From positions 2,480,001 through 2,544,000 of the forward strand of contig NZ_CP031229.1 of NCBI RefSeq assembly GCF_003351765.1: a stretch of DNA of 64,000 nucleotides, written 5' to 3'. Of the stretch, positions 1 to 8,377 are shown in pieces. The DNA comes from Ornithinimicrobium avium (GTDB lineage Bacteria > Actinomycetota > Actinomycetes > Actinomycetales > Dermatophilaceae). Both the position numbers and the translations under genes were made by a program. Within the stretch, counting starts at the first letter, position 1; each line of letters opens with the position of its first letter. The notes under the pieces were generated by a model. The model was not told the DNA's origin. It worked only from the letters and a program-made list of their open reading frames with translations, and searched no databases.

Positions 1-2
1 TC

Positions 3-236
3 GAGAACGAGATTCAGTGTGGAGGGATTCCTGTACGGCTTCTCCTCTCCTCGACTCGCGTCAACACTTCCGCGTTCACCGTCAAGAAGGGTGCAAGCAT
101 CCACGAGCAGCGTGGCCAGTCTTGGTTCATCCAGCGCGACTACTCGGGACACGGTGGCGCTTACTGGAAGCTGTTCAGTAATCTCGGGAAGCGGGTCGCG
201 ACTCTCGCCGTTGACGGGCGGATTCTGCGTGGGTGA
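3..236 (+). CDS. C-terminal end of a polymorphic-toxin-like protein (5' end outside window)
   Basis: An open frame runs from the window edge to TGA at 234-236, giving the last 77 residues of a larger protein. The tail contains a GHGGAYWKLF stretch followed by GKRVATLAVDGRI. This resembles the H-G-G-x-W-K ... GKR-x-x-T-x-x-x-x-G endings of secreted polymorphic toxin tips such as the Ntox21-like group; family assignment is by memory, not by search. The region is less GC-rich and uses codons such as agt, aat, gtt and att that are rare elsewhere in the window, which suggests recent transfer. The next gene overlaps its stop codon, as expected for a toxin/immunity pair. The N-terminal delivery part is not visible. 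Confidence 0.55.
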   Translation, partial: ENEIQCGGIPVRLLLSSTRVNTSAFTVKKGASIHEQRGQSWFIQRDYSGHGGAYWKLFSNLGKRVATLAVDGRILRG

Positions 237-939
237 GGTGGCGAGGGTCTCGTACTCAATCGATGACGGTGTCACTGTTCATCGTGTTGCCTGGGGTGGG
301 CGCCTGTTCACCTTGGTAGGCAGCATGCAATCCGGATTTACCTTCTTGGAGGCCGCGGACCAAGAGAGCATTGGGGTCAGCTTTTACGCTAGGACTGACT
401 CTCTTGGCCGCATTGTGATCGAGGCGATCAGACCAGGCATCGCTGCAGGTGACGACGAGTTGATTGCTAAGGTTATCTCATCTTTCGCTGATGGAACTCA
501 GTGGGTTGTCTCTCCGGTGCCCACGCCTCGCGGGCAGGTGATTTCATCTCTGTGCACGTCTTTGATTAACCTTCCTCCCTCCCTCGTGGCGCCCCTTGAC
601 GAGAATGAAGACGGCGCGTTAGTCGACACTTCTCTGGTCGAAGAAGCATTAGGGTGCGATGGTGAAGAGGCTAATATGCGACGGCTGCGCTTTTGGCGAT
701 TCGAAGAGTCGCTAGTGGTCGCTGTGGCACCAGTCGAGGGAGCCACCTTCCTCCTCCTGCAGGTGATAGACGGGCAGGGATTGCTGACGGGGGAAGTTCG
801 CGTCTCGGCCGATCACCACTCACCTCCAACGTACTACCGGTCGCGGTTCGATCCGCTTAGTAGTGGCGAGCAGCCTGATGAGGAGTTGCAGTCCCTCTTG
901 TCGAAGGTACGAGGCTCGCTCTGGGAGGGTGCGGAGTAG
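229..939 (+). CDS. Hypothetical protein, candidate immunity protein
   Basis: The open frame extends upstream into the toxin-like gene, but the residues before about position 229 look like an out-of-frame reading of it. I therefore place the start at GTG 229 (alternative GTG 238), overlapping the upstream stop at 234-236; a GGGCGG sequence sits about 8 nt upstream of GTG 229. The product is about 236 aa, soluble, acidic, without signal peptide or membrane segment, and I recognise no domain. Immunity genes usually follow their toxin directly and are poorly conserved, so position is the main argument. Base composition is clearly lower in GC than the genes that follow. Confidence 0.6.
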   Translation: MGEVARVSYSIDDGVTVHRVAWGGRLFTLVGSMQSGFTFLEAADQESIGVSFYARTDSLGRIVIEAIRPGIAAGDDELIAKVISSFADGTQWVVSPVPTPRGQVISSLCTSLINLPPSLVAPLDENEDGALVDTSLVEEALGCDGEEANMRRLRFWRFEESLVVAVAPVEGATFLLLQVIDGQGLLTGEVRVSADHHSPPTYYRSRFDPLSSGEQPDEELQSLLSKVRGSLWEGAE

Positions 940-1444
940 AAGGAATACCCTGGCCTTCCACTCGCCCGCGCAAGGTGCCTATCGACCTTGTTGCCGCGTG
1001 CTCGTCGCGTCGGCATGTGAGACCTGGGTGCTGCCCACGGCTCACCGATGAAGTTTGCGACGAGAGCAAGGCAGCCGCCGCGGGGTGGTTAAAACGATGA
1101 GCAGCGCGGGAAAGAGCAAGCGCGGTTCGCCGGGGGCGGCGGCGATGGAGCATAGCCCTGAGCGGAGAGGGAACTCGCAGACCCTTTCCCTTTCTACCCA
1201 CTCCTCGGCGCGCCTGACTCGCGAGCCGTCCACGGCGTATCCACCGGTCAGGGGGCCGCAGCCAAGCATCCGGACATCGGCGGTACAGCGATGTCACGAC
1301 CATGGGCCGGTCGAGCGTCTACCCGACGCATGAGGTGCCCAGGCACCCCGGTGCGGCGCTCCAGACTCCGCCGTAGCCATAGCCTGGGGTGACGCCGCGC
1401 TGCCCTCGACGTCATGGATCCGTCATTCGAGCTGGCCGGTGCTC
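940..1444. other. Gene-free stretch
   Basis: No convincing gene. Several open frames of 60-148 codons on both strands have arginine/proline/serine-rich, low-complexity translations typical of chance frames in GC-rich DNA, and none has a clear ribosome binding site. It separates the low-GC toxin/immunity pair from the ABC transporter operon and may mark a junction. Confidence 0.6.
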
Positions 1445-2170
1445 TTAGATTCCCAGCAGCTCCTCCGCCCGGCTCCGGTTCCTCCTGAACTCCGCCCCGG
1501 GCGCGTCCCAGCGCACCGAGCCCTTCTGCATGACGACCACACGGTCGGCGACAGACAGCGCCAGGCGCAGGTTCTGCTCGACGATCAGCACCGACATGCC
1601 CGCGCCGCAGACCTCGCGCACGACGTCGGCGACCTGATGGACGACTGACGGCGCCAGCCCGTCGGAGGGCTCGTCGAGGAGCAGGATCCTGGGGTTGGTC
1701 AGCAGCGCCCGGGCGATGGCGAGCATCTGCTGCTCGCCGCCGGAGAGCTGGTCCCCGCGGTGGCGCATGCGCTCGCCGAGGCGCGGCAGCAGCTCGACGA
1801 CGCGTTCGCGCGTCCAGTCACCCTTCCTCCCGGCACGGTCGGCGATCTCCAGGTGCTCGGCGACGCTCAGCGGCGCGAAGACGCGCCGCCCCTGCGGGAC
1901 CAGGCCGACACCCAGCCTGGCGATCCGGTCGGGACGGGAGCCGGCCACCTCGTGCCCGGCCACGGTCACCGAGCCGGCCATCGGCCGCACCAGGCCCATG
2001 ATCGTGCTCACCAGCGTGGACTTGCCGACACCGTTGCGGCCCAGCACCGCCAGGACGCCGCGCTCGGGCACCTCGACGTCCACCTCGTGCAGCACCCGCG
2101 ACCCGGCGTAGCCCGACACCAGCCCACGGGTCACCAGGATCGGCGCCGCCGCCGCGACCTCGCCACCCAT
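1445..2170 (-). CDS. livF: Branched-chain amino acid-type ABC transporter ATPase LivF
   Basis: 241-aa ATPase energising import of a branched-chain amino acid or similar small carboxylate. Walker A is GRNGVGKST (about residues 40-48), the Q-loop precedes GRRVFAPLSV, the ABC signature is LSGGEQQ, and Walker B is ILLLDEPSDGLAP. The VEQN motif in the H-loop region, with Asn after VEQ, is typical of LivF. The frame is open far upstream, but the ATG at 2170 overlaps the livG stop (TGATG), so translation is probably coupled and this start is preferred. It is the last gene of the five-gene operon. The substrate cannot be read from the ATPase. Confidence 0.93.
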   Translation of the reverse strand: MGGEVAAAAPILVTRGLVSGYAGSRVLHEVDVEVPERGVLAVLGRNGVGKSTLVSTIMGLVRPMAGSVTVAGHEVAGSRPDRIARLGVGLVPQGRRVFAPLSVAEHLEIADRAGRKGDWTRERVVELLPRLGERMRHRGDQLSGGEQQMLAIARALLTNPRILLLDEPSDGLAPSVVHQVADVVREVCGAGMSVLIVEQNLRLALSVADRVVVMQKGSVRWDAPGAEFRRNRSRAEELLGI

Positions 2171-2997
2171 CACCCTCCCTCCTCGTCGACGAACAGCTCG
2201 GAGGTGTCCTCGGCGCCGAGGTAGGCCTTCTGCACGGCGTCGCTGGCGCGCACCTGCGCCGGGTCGCCGGTCAGCAGGTGCTGGCCCAGCTGCATCACCG
2301 TCACCCGGTCGGCGACGCCGAAGACCAGGTCGAGGTCGTGCTCGACGAGCAGGACCGTCACGTCGGAGGGCAGGGCGAGGACGATCTCCTGGAAGGCCTG
2401 CGTATCCGCCGGCGACATGCCCGCCGCCGGCTCGTCCAGGAGGAGCACCGACGGCGAGGTCGCGAGCGCGACGGCCACCTCGAGCTGGCGACGCTCCCCG
2501 TGCGACAGGGCGCCCGCCGCCTGGCCGGAGCGGCGGTGCAGGAAGAGCCGCTCGAGCACGGCGTCGGCCTCCTCCAGCAGCGCCCTGCGGCGCCGCACCG
2601 CGCCCCACGGCCGCGCCTGGATCCCGTGCCGACGCTGGACCGCCAGGAGCACGTTCTCCCGCGCGGTGGCGGTGAGGAAGAGCGAGGAGTGCTGGAAGGT
2701 CCGCACCAGGCCGCGTCGCGCCCGCCCGTGCTCGGTCAGCGAGGTCACGTCCTCGCCGTGCAGCCACACGCTGCCCGACGTCGCCGGGAGCGCCCCGGCG
2801 ACCAGCGCGAAGAGCGTCGACTTGCCCGCGCCGTTGGGCCCGATGACCGCGTGCCTGCTGCCCGGCGCGACCTCGAAGCTGACGTCGTCGACGGCCCTGA
2901 GGCTCCCGAAGTGGCGGGAGAGGCCCTCGACGCGCAGCGCCGGCCCTGCAGCGCCCGGCGCGCCTCGTGCGCTGTCCGTCTGCTGGCCCGACGTCAT
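2170..2997 (-). CDS. livG: Branched-chain amino acid-type ABC transporter ATPase LivG
   Basis: 275-aa ATPase, partner of LivF. Walker A GPNGAGKST (about residues 50-58), signature LSHGERRQLEVA, Walker B VLLLDEPAAGMSP and the LVEHD H-loop typical of LivG are all present. The signature has His in place of the second Gly (LSHGE), which is common in LivG. The ATG at 2997 overlaps the livM stop by ATGA. An internal insertion around PWGAVRRRRALLEEAD corresponds to the usual LivG-specific region before the signature. The C-terminus ends in an acidic EEGG tail. Confidence 0.93.
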   Translation of the reverse strand: MTSGQQTDSARGAPGAAGPALRVEGLSRHFGSLRAVDDVSFEVAPGSRHAVIGPNGAGKSTLFALVAGALPATSGSVWLHGEDVTSLTEHGRARRGLVRTFQHSSLFLTATARENVLLAVQRRHGIQARPWGAVRRRRALLEEADAVLERLFLHRRSGQAAGALSHGERRQLEVAVALATSPSVLLLDEPAAGMSPADTQAFQEIVLALPSDVTVLLVEHDLDLVFGVADRVTVMQLGQHLLTGDPAQVRASDAVQKAYLGAEDTSELFVDEEGG

Positions 2998-4028
2998 ACC
3001 GGGCTCACCGCCTCCTCGTCCGGGGTCCGTCGGCGGCCGAACATCCGCCGCCACTGCCTCGGCCCGCCGGCGATGCCCTTGGGCAGCAGGTAGACGGCGA
3101 GCACGAAGAGCAGGCCCAGCAGCAGCGGCGCGTGCCCGGAGAACAACTGCCCCAGGTAGTCCTGCGTGAAGACCACCACGAGCGCGCCCAGACTCGCGCC
3201 CCACATCGATCCGAGGCCGCCGACGATGACCGCCAGCAGCGCCAGCGCCGACACCTCGAAGGCCAGGTCGCCCGGCGCCACGAAGCGCTGCGAGGAGGCC
3301 CACAGCGACCCGGCCAGCGCCGCCAGCCCGCCGGCGTAGACGTAGGCGGCGAGGGCGTAGGAATCGGTCCGGTAGCCCACCGCCCGCAGCCGCGCCTCGT
3401 TGTCGCGCAGCCCGCGCAGCGTGAGCCCGAACGGCGAGCGCAGCAGCACCGCGACCGCCAGGTAGGCGACGACCGCCACGACGAGCACGTAGTAGTAGAT
3501 CAGCCCCTCGTTGACCAGCCCCCCGCTCCCGGGGACCGCGACGACCGGGGGTATGCCGCTCAGCCCGTCGGTCCCGCCCGTCACCGAGTCCAGGCGGCCG
3601 GCCGCCGAGTAGCCGATCTCGCCGATGGCCAGGGTGATCATCAGGAAGGCCACGCCGCGGCCGCGGATCGCCAGCGGTCCGGTGACCAGGGCCGCGACCA
3701 CGCCGGCCAGCGTCGCGAGGACGAGCTGCAGGACGCCGAGGTCGGACCAGTGGATGGCCACGAGGGCACCGGCGTAGGCGCCGACCCCGAAGTAGGCGGC
3801 CTGGCCCAGCGTCGGCATCCCGGCCACCCCGGTGAGCAGGTTGACGCTCATCGCGAGCACGGCGAAGACCAGGGCCCGGGTGAACGTCGAGACGGTGAAC
3901 GCGCCGAACACCCACGGCACGAGCGCGAGCAGCAGCACGACCGCGCCGACCACGAGCGCGGTGCGCACCGGGAAGGGGCGGCGCGGGGAGGTCGCGGCGG
4001 ACGGCATACCGGAGCTCGTCGTCGTCAT
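2994..4028 (-). CDS. livM: Branched-chain amino acid-type ABC transporter permease LivM
   Basis: 344-aa polytopic membrane protein of the LivM family with roughly nine hydrophobic segments. The family motif around GQAAYFGVGAYAGALVA follows the second or third segment, and the cytoplasmic EAA-like region LRGLRDNEARLRAVGY is clear. The open frame continues upstream inside livH in a compositionally different, arginine-rich reading, so the start is set at ATG 4028, which overlaps the livH stop by ATGA. A C-terminal basic tail (RRMFGRRRTPDEEA) is cytoplasmic. It forms the membrane channel with LivH. Confidence 0.93.
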   Translation of the reverse strand: MTTTSSGMPSAATSPRRPFPVRTALVVGAVVLLLALVPWVFGAFTVSTFTRALVFAVLAMSVNLLTGVAGMPTLGQAAYFGVGAYAGALVAIHWSDLGVLQLVLATLAGVVAALVTGPLAIRGRGVAFLMITLAIGEIGYSAAGRLDSVTGGTDGLSGIPPVVAVPGSGGLVNEGLIYYYVLVVAVVAYLAVAVLLRSPFGLTLRGLRDNEARLRAVGYRTDSYALAAYVYAGGLAALAGSLWASSQRFVAPGDLAFEVSALALLAVIVGGLGSMWGASLGALVVVFTQDYLGQLFSGHAPLLLGLLFVLAVYLLPKGIAGGPRQWRRMFGRRRTPDEEAVSPV

Positions 4029-4900
4029 GCGCGGCCCGGCGCGAACAGGCCCTGCGGGCGCAGGACGAGGACGAGCAGCATGGCGCCGAAGAGGAGGAAG
4101 GGCGCGAAGGCGGGCACGAGCGCCACCCCGAGCGTCTGCACCTGGCCGATGAGCAGCGCTCCGAGCAGCGCCCCGCGCACCGACCCCAGGCCGCCGATGA
4201 CGACGACCACGAGGGAGAGCACGAGGACGCGGTCGTCGATGCCCGGGCCGGGCGCGATGATCGGCGCGCCGAGGACGCCGCCGACGGCCGCCAGCACCGC
4301 GCCGAAGGCGAAGACCCCGAAGAGCACCTTGCGGGTGTCCACGCCCATCGCCCGCACCATGTCGCGGTCGGCCACCGTCGCGCGGACCAGCGCGCCGACG
4401 GAGGAGCGCTCGAAGGCGAGGTAGACCATGACCGCGATCAGCCCCGCGACCAGGATGAAGACCAGCCGGTAGAGCGGGTAGGAGTGCCCGAGCACCGAGA
4501 CCGACCGCGCGAGCCCGGCCGGCGGGGCGGTCGGCAGCACCTGGGCGCCGAAGATCACCACCATGACCTCGGCGGCGATGAACGCGATGCCCAGGGTCAG
4601 CGCCGCCTGGTCCAGGTGCCCCCGTCCCTGGAGGGGCGCGACCGCCGCCGCGAGCAGGCCGCCGCCGAGCAGCCCGACCACCAGCCCGACCACCAGCGCG
4701 ACGAGCAGGCCGAGCCAGCTGCCGTCGGACAGCGCGTAGGCGGTGTAGGCCCCCGCGAGGTAGAGCGTGCCGTGCGCGAGGTTGAGCACGTCCATCATTC
4801 CGAAGACGAGGGACAGGCCCACCGCGAGCGTGAAGAGCAGAAGCCCGTAGGCGACCCCGTCCACCATGGAGACGAGGTGCGCGTCGAGCCACCCGGTCAT
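4025..4900 (-). CDS. livH: Branched-chain amino acid-type ABC transporter permease LivH
   Basis: 291-aa membrane permease of the LivH family. The N-terminus has the family pattern of an amphipathic start followed by LLLFTLAVGLSLVFGMMDVLNLAHG, here residues 20-44. The EAA-like loop RATVADRDMVRAMGVDTRKV is at about residues 174-193. About eight transmembrane segments can be seen, ending with the RPQGLF motif before the C-terminus. It lies 22 nt downstream of the binding-protein gene and overlaps livM by four nucleotides, so the five genes form one operon. Confidence 0.93.
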   Translation of the reverse strand: MTGWLDAHLVSMVDGVAYGLLLFTLAVGLSLVFGMMDVLNLAHGTLYLAGAYTAYALSDGSWLGLLVALVVGLVVGLLGGGLLAAAVAPLQGRGHLDQAALTLGIAFIAAEVMVVIFGAQVLPTAPPAGLARSVSVLGHSYPLYRLVFILVAGLIAVMVYLAFERSSVGALVRATVADRDMVRAMGVDTRKVLFGVFAFGAVLAAVGGVLGAPIIAPGPGIDDRVLVLSLVVVVIGGLGSVRGALLGALLIGQVQTLGVALVPAFAPFLLFGAMLLVLVLRPQGLFAPGRA

Positions 4901-4922
4901 GAGGCGCGGTCGACGGTCGGCA

Positions 4923-6125
4923 TCAGGCGCTTCGGTCGCTGCCCAGCTCGCCGAGCTCCTCGACGACCACGTTGCGCAGCGTGCCGTCGACGTCCTGGAC
5001 CTCGCGCAGGTACCACATCTGCACGGGGGTCCCGATGTCCGACCAGGTCCAGGTGCCGCGCGGCGACTCGACCTCGGTGATCTCGCCGATGGCGGAGTTG
5101 ATGGCCTCCGGGTCGGCCTTCCCGCCGGCCGCCTCGATCGCCAGGTCCAGCACCTTGGCGGCGTCGTAGGAGGCCATCGCGTAGGTGGTCGGCTTCATGC
5201 CGGTCTTGGCCTCGTAGTCCTCGACGAAGGTGGTGTTGAGCTCGTTGTCGAGGTCGTAGTTGTAGTTCATCGCGGTGAACGTGCCCTCGGCCGAGTCGCC
5301 CTGCCCGTCGAGCACGCCGCCCTCGGTGAGGAAGCCGGCGGAGTAGTGGGTGACCTCGCCCTTGAGACCGAACTGGTCGTACTGCTTGACGAACTCGACC
5401 GCGGCGCCGCCGGCGTAGAAGGAGAAGAGCGACTCGGCGCCGGAGGACTTGACGTTGGCCAGGAAGGGCTGGAAGTTGGTGGTGCCGGGGAAGGGGGTGT
5501 AGACCTCGTCGACGGTCTCGCCGCCGGCCGGCTCGAAGCTCTTCTTGAAGCCCTCGACCTCGTCCTTGCCCGCCTGGTAGTCGGCGGCGAGGAAGTAGAC
5601 GCCGCCCTCGGCGTTCTCGGCGACGTACGCCCCCAGCGCCTCCCCCGGCTCGTCGTTGACGTAGGACGTGCGCCAGATGTAGGTGGCGTCGGTCAGCGTC
5701 GTCGGGGAGGCGTTGGAGCCGACGAGCGGGATCTTGCTGGTCTCGAAGAGGTCGACCACGCCGTTCATCACCGCGGAGCTGACCACGCCGGTCACGACCG
5801 CGACCTCGTCCTGCTTGACCAGCTTCTCCGCGGCGGCCTTGCCGGAGTCGGCCGTCTCGCCCTCGTCGGCCAGGATCACCTCGACCTCGGCGCCGCCGAG
5901 CGTGTCGTCGTGCTGCTCGAGGTAGACCTCGAAGCCCGCCAACATGTCGTCGCCCAGGCTCTTGTAGACGCCCGACTGGGGCACGAGCAGCCCGATCTTG
6001 ATCGGCCCCTCGGCTGCGGCGCCGTCGCCGTCGTCACCGCCCAGGGTGCCGCCACCGCAGCCGCTCAGCACGAGCGCCCCGGACGTCGCCAGGGCCAGCA
6101 GGTATGAAGTGCCTCGGGTGGTCAT
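4923..6125 (-). CDS. ABC transporter substrate-binding lipoprotein, branched-chain amino acid family
   Basis: 400-aa periplasmic-type binding protein anchored as a lipoprotein. The signal peptide ends with the lipobox LVLSGC, followed by a Gly/Asp-rich linker, then PIKIGLLVPQSGVYKSLG, the usual start of the type I fold in the LivJ/LivK family. The frame is open further upstream, but ATG 6125 has a GAGGGG ribosome binding site 7 nt away and is directly followed by a proper signal sequence. The family includes binders of amino acids, amides, urea and aromatic acids, and specificity cannot be read here. It heads the liv operon next to a catabolic gene set, so the ligand may be a substrate of those enzymes; this is inference. 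Confidence 0.9.
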   Translation of the reverse strand: MTTRGTSYLLALATSGALVLSGCGGGTLGGDDGDGAAAEGPIKIGLLVPQSGVYKSLGDDMLAGFEVYLEQHDDTLGGAEVEVILADEGETADSGKAAAEKLVKQDEVAVVTGVVSSAVMNGVVDLFETSKIPLVGSNASPTTLTDATYIWRTSYVNDEPGEALGAYVAENAEGGVYFLAADYQAGKDEVEGFKKSFEPAGGETVDEVYTPFPGTTNFQPFLANVKSSGAESLFSFYAGGAAVEFVKQYDQFGLKGEVTHYSAGFLTEGGVLDGQGDSAEGTFTAMNYNYDLDNELNTTFVEDYEAKTGMKPTTYAMASYDAAKVLDLAIEAAGGKADPEAINSAIGEITEVESPRGTWTWSDIGTPVQMWYLREVQDVDGTLRNVVVEELGELGSDRSA

Positions 6126-6194
6126 CGGTGATCCCCTCTGTGGGTGGGCCGGCACGTCCTTGCACCGGTCGGTGGGCTCGACCCTATGTCGTCG

Positions 6195-6223
6195 CTGTGT
6201 CGCTCGTCCACAGAACGACACAG
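6195..6223 (-). promoter_or_regulatory. Inverted repeat upstream of the ABC importer operon
   Basis: CTGTGTCG (6195-6202) and CGACACAG (6216-6223) form a perfect 8-bp inverted repeat separated by 13 nt, 70-98 nt upstream of the binding-protein start. Spacing of about two helical turns fits a dimeric regulator. The cognate regulator is not evident in the window. Confidence 0.55.
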
Positions 6224-6249
6224 GGTCGTGACCGAAACGTGACGCGGCG

Positions 6250-6684
6250 TCAGGCCGCCCCGGGCGGCAGGACCGCGAAGCCCTGGACCTCGACGAGCGC
6301 CTCGACGTCCCAGAGGCGGGCGACGCCGATGCCGGCCATCGCCGGGTAGTGGCGGCCGAGGAGCCGCTTCCAGACCTGCCCGATCTCGCGGGCGTGCGCC
6401 TTGTAGTCGTCCATGTCGACGATGTAGACGGTCAGGCTGGCCAGGTCGGTCGGCTCGCCGCCGGCGGCGCGCAGCGAGGTCAGCAGCGAGGTCATGGCCA
6501 CCTCGAACTGCTCGACCACGGTGTCGCCGACGATCCTGCCCTCGGCGTCCAGCGCGGTCTGGCCGGCCAGGAAGACGGTGCGGCCGGTGCCGACGACCGC
6601 GTGGCTGAAGCCTCTCGGCTCGCCCAGCTCGGGCGGGTTGACGTGCTCGATCGCGCTCTGGCGGCCGCTGCTGGCTTCGGTCAT
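6250..6684 (-). CDS. RidA/YjgF-family protein
   Basis: 144-aa member of the RidA (YjgF/YER057c/UK114) family, which forms trimers with active sites between subunits. The C-terminal signature GVARLWDVEALVEVQGFAVL keeps the arginine that binds the carboxylate of imine/enamine intermediates in active deaminases, so hydrolysis of a 2-imino or enamine acid is plausible. The start is ATG 6684, which overlaps the stop of the SDR gene by ATGA; the long frame upstream reads as SDR in another phase. It is co-transcribed with the SDR. A different RidA-like gene lies at 8378-8773 and lacks this arginine. Confidence 0.85.
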   Translation of the reverse strand: MTEASSGRQSAIEHVNPPELGEPRGFSHAVVGTGRTVFLAGQTALDAEGRIVGDTVVEQFEVAMTSLLTSLRAAGGEPTDLASLTVYIVDMDDYKAHAREIGQVWKRLLGRHYPAMAGIGVARLWDVEALVEVQGFAVLPPGAA

Positions 6685-7448
6685 GACTGGAGCCCTCCTC
6701 CGTCGACGTTGATGCCCTGACCGGTCATGCCGCCGTTGCGCACGCAGGTCAGCACCGCCTCGACGACCTCCTCGACGGTGATCAGGCGCTTGATGGGTTG
6801 CTTGGCCTCCAGCGCCGCCCGCGCCTCCTGGGGCGTGCGGCCGGTCTTGTCCACGATGCCCTGGACGGTGGCCTCGGTCATCGGGGTGTCCACGTAGCCC
6901 GGGCAGACCGCGTTGACGGTCACTCCGGTGCGGGCCAGCTCTGCCGCCGCCGAGCGGACCAGGCCGAGCACGCCGTGCTTGCTGGCGGTGTAGGCCGAGA
7001 TGTAGGGCTCGCCGAGCTTGGCGGCGACCGAGGCGATCACGACGATCCGGCCGTGGCCGGCCCGCTTCATCGCCGGGATCGTGCGGCGCAGCAGGCGGAA
7101 CGGGGCGGTGAGGTTGAGGTCGAGCATCTGCTGCCACTGCTCGTCCGTGGTCCTCTCGACCGAGGCCGAGACACCGGCGCCGGCGTTGGCGACGACGACC
7201 TCCGGCGCGGCCCACGCCCGCTCGACCTGCTCGAGGAGCAGGTCCACGGCGCCCGGCCCGGTCATGTCTGCCGGGAGCACCAGGGTGGGCCCGTGGCACC
7301 GCGCGGCGGTCTCCTCGAGCTGGTCGCGGCTGCGCGAGGTGAGCGCGACCGCATACCCCTCACGACTGAGCGCCTCGGCGACCCCCGCGCCGATCCCACG
7401 ACCCGCGCCGGTGACCAGCGCGACCGGACGACCCTCATGCTCGGACAC
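6681..7448 (-). CDS. Short-chain dehydrogenase/reductase
   Basis: 255-aa NAD(P)-dependent SDR. The nucleotide motif TGAGRGIG is at about residues 14-21, NAG at about 90-92, and the catalytic Ser and YxxxK are in IASVAAKLGEPYISAYTASK. The C-terminal PGYVDTPMT is also characteristic. I chose GTG 7448 (AAGG about 8 nt upstream) because the longer frame is not SDR-like before it. The gene is divergent from a MenB/BadI-like crotonase and overlaps a RidA gene. In cyclohexanecarboxylate degradation an SDR (BadH) and a crotonase (BadI) act in sequence, so a beta-hydroxyacyl-CoA or alicyclic alcohol substrate is possible but unproven. Confidence 0.88.
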   Translation of the reverse strand: MSEHEGRPVALVTGAGRGIGAGVAEALSREGYAVALTSRSRDQLEETAARCHGPTLVLPADMTGPGAVDLLLEQVERAWAAPEVVVANAGAGVSASVERTTDEQWQQMLDLNLTAPFRLLRRTIPAMKRAGHGRIVVIASVAAKLGEPYISAYTASKHGVLGLVRSAAAELARTGVTVNAVCPGYVDTPMTEATVQGIVDKTGRTPQEARAALEAKQPIKRLITVEEVVEAVLTCVRNGGMTGQGINVDGGGLQS

Positions 7449-7514
7449 GCCGTGACCTTGCCACTCTTCGTGACGACCGTCAAGATGGCGACATACCCAA
7501 CAGAGAGCGGAGCC

Positions 7515-8312
7515 ATGATCAAGCCCGAGGAGTTCACCGACGTCAGCTACGAGGTCGAGGAGAGCTGGGCGGTGGTGACGATCGACCGGCCGGAGCGCTA
7601 CAACTCCTTCCGGGGGCGGACCGTCGACGAGCTCATCGCGGCGTTCAAGCACGCCTGGGCCGACGAGCGCGTCGCGTGCGTGATCCTGACCGGGGCCGGC
7701 GACAAGGCCTTCTGCGCCGGTGGCGACGTCAAGGAGCGCGCCCAGACCGGCAGCTACGGCCCGACCGAGTCCGGGCTGTTCGAGATCCAGCAGCTGCACC
7801 AGACGATGCGGGACATGCCCAAGCCGACCATCGCCGCGGTCAACGGCGTCGCCGCCGGCGGCGGGCACGTGCTGCACGTGCTGTGCGACCTGTCGGTCGC
7901 CAGCGAGACGGCGCGCTTCGGCCAGAGCGGGCCGCGGGTCGGCTCGTTCGACGCCGGCTTCGGCTCGGCCTACCTCGCCCGGGTGGTCGGGGAGAAGCGG
8001 GCGCGGCAGATCTGGTTCCTGCTCGACCTGTACGACGCGCAGACCGCCGAGCGCTGGGGCCTGGTCAACGACGTGGTGGCGCCGGAGGAGCTGATGGACA
8101 AGGCACGGGAGTACGCCCGCAAGATCTCCGCGCTCTCGCCGACCGCCCTGCGCTTCCTCAAGCACTCCTTCAACGCCGACTCCGACCACATGCAGGGCCT
8201 GGGCAACATCGCCTTCGCCGGGCTGGACCTCTTCGTGCAGATGCCCGAGGCCAAGGAGGGCGCCAACGCCTTCGCGGAGAAGCGCGCGCCGGACTTCAGC
8301 CCCTGGCGCTGA
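7515..8312 (+). CDS. Crotonase-family enzyme, MenB/BadI type
   Basis: 265-aa enoyl-CoA hydratase/isomerase superfamily protein. CAGGDVKERA forms the first oxyanion-hole region and NGVAAGGGHVLHVLCDLSVA the second. The block FGQSGPRVGSFDAGFGSAYL followed by ARVVGEKRARQIWFL is characteristic of 1,4-dihydroxynaphthoyl-CoA synthase (MenB) and 2-ketocyclohexanecarboxyl-CoA hydrolase (BadI), not of ordinary enoyl-CoA hydratases. No other men genes are near, so a BadI-like ring-opening (retro-Claisen) or Dieckmann-type role in a degradative pathway is more likely than menaquinone synthesis. ATG 7515 has GAGCGGAG just upstream. Transcribed divergently from the SDR. Confidence 0.85.
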   Translation: MIKPEEFTDVSYEVEESWAVVTIDRPERYNSFRGRTVDELIAAFKHAWADERVACVILTGAGDKAFCAGGDVKERAQTGSYGPTESGLFEIQQLHQTMRDMPKPTIAAVNGVAAGGGHVLHVLCDLSVASETARFGQSGPRVGSFDAGFGSAYLARVVGEKRARQIWFLLDLYDAQTAERWGLVNDVVAPEELMDKAREYARKISALSPTALRFLKHSFNADSDHMQGLGNIAFAGLDLFVQMPEAKEGANAFAEKRAPDFSPWR

Positions 8313-8331
8313 GGTCCACACCCCGGCACTC

Positions 8332-8367
8332 GTGACACGGCGGTACGCCCGCGTACCACCGCGTCAC
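8332..8367. terminator. Bidirectional hairpin between convergent genes
   Basis: Two 17-nt arms (8332-8348 and 8351-8367) pair with two mismatches around a 2-nt loop, between the convergent crotonase and RidA-like genes. There is no strong T tract on either side, so it may act as an intrinsic-like terminator or simply an mRNA 3'-end hairpin. Confidence 0.6.
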
Positions 8368-8377
8368 GGGTGCGGAG

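Noticed and set aside
1055..1333. 92-codon open frame after the immunity-like gene
   Set aside because: Arg/Ser-rich low-complexity translation, no ribosome binding site, overlapped by other chance frames on the minus strand.
4866..6107. 413-codon plus-strand open frame
   Set aside because: Exactly antisense to the substrate-binding lipoprotein gene; its translation is Asp/Gly/Val/His repetitive as expected from the opposite strand of GC-rich coding DNA.
7515..8312. Menaquinone biosynthesis MenB
   Set aside because: The motif block fits MenB, but no other men gene is near and the neighbours are catabolic; a BadI-like role is more consistent, though not proven.
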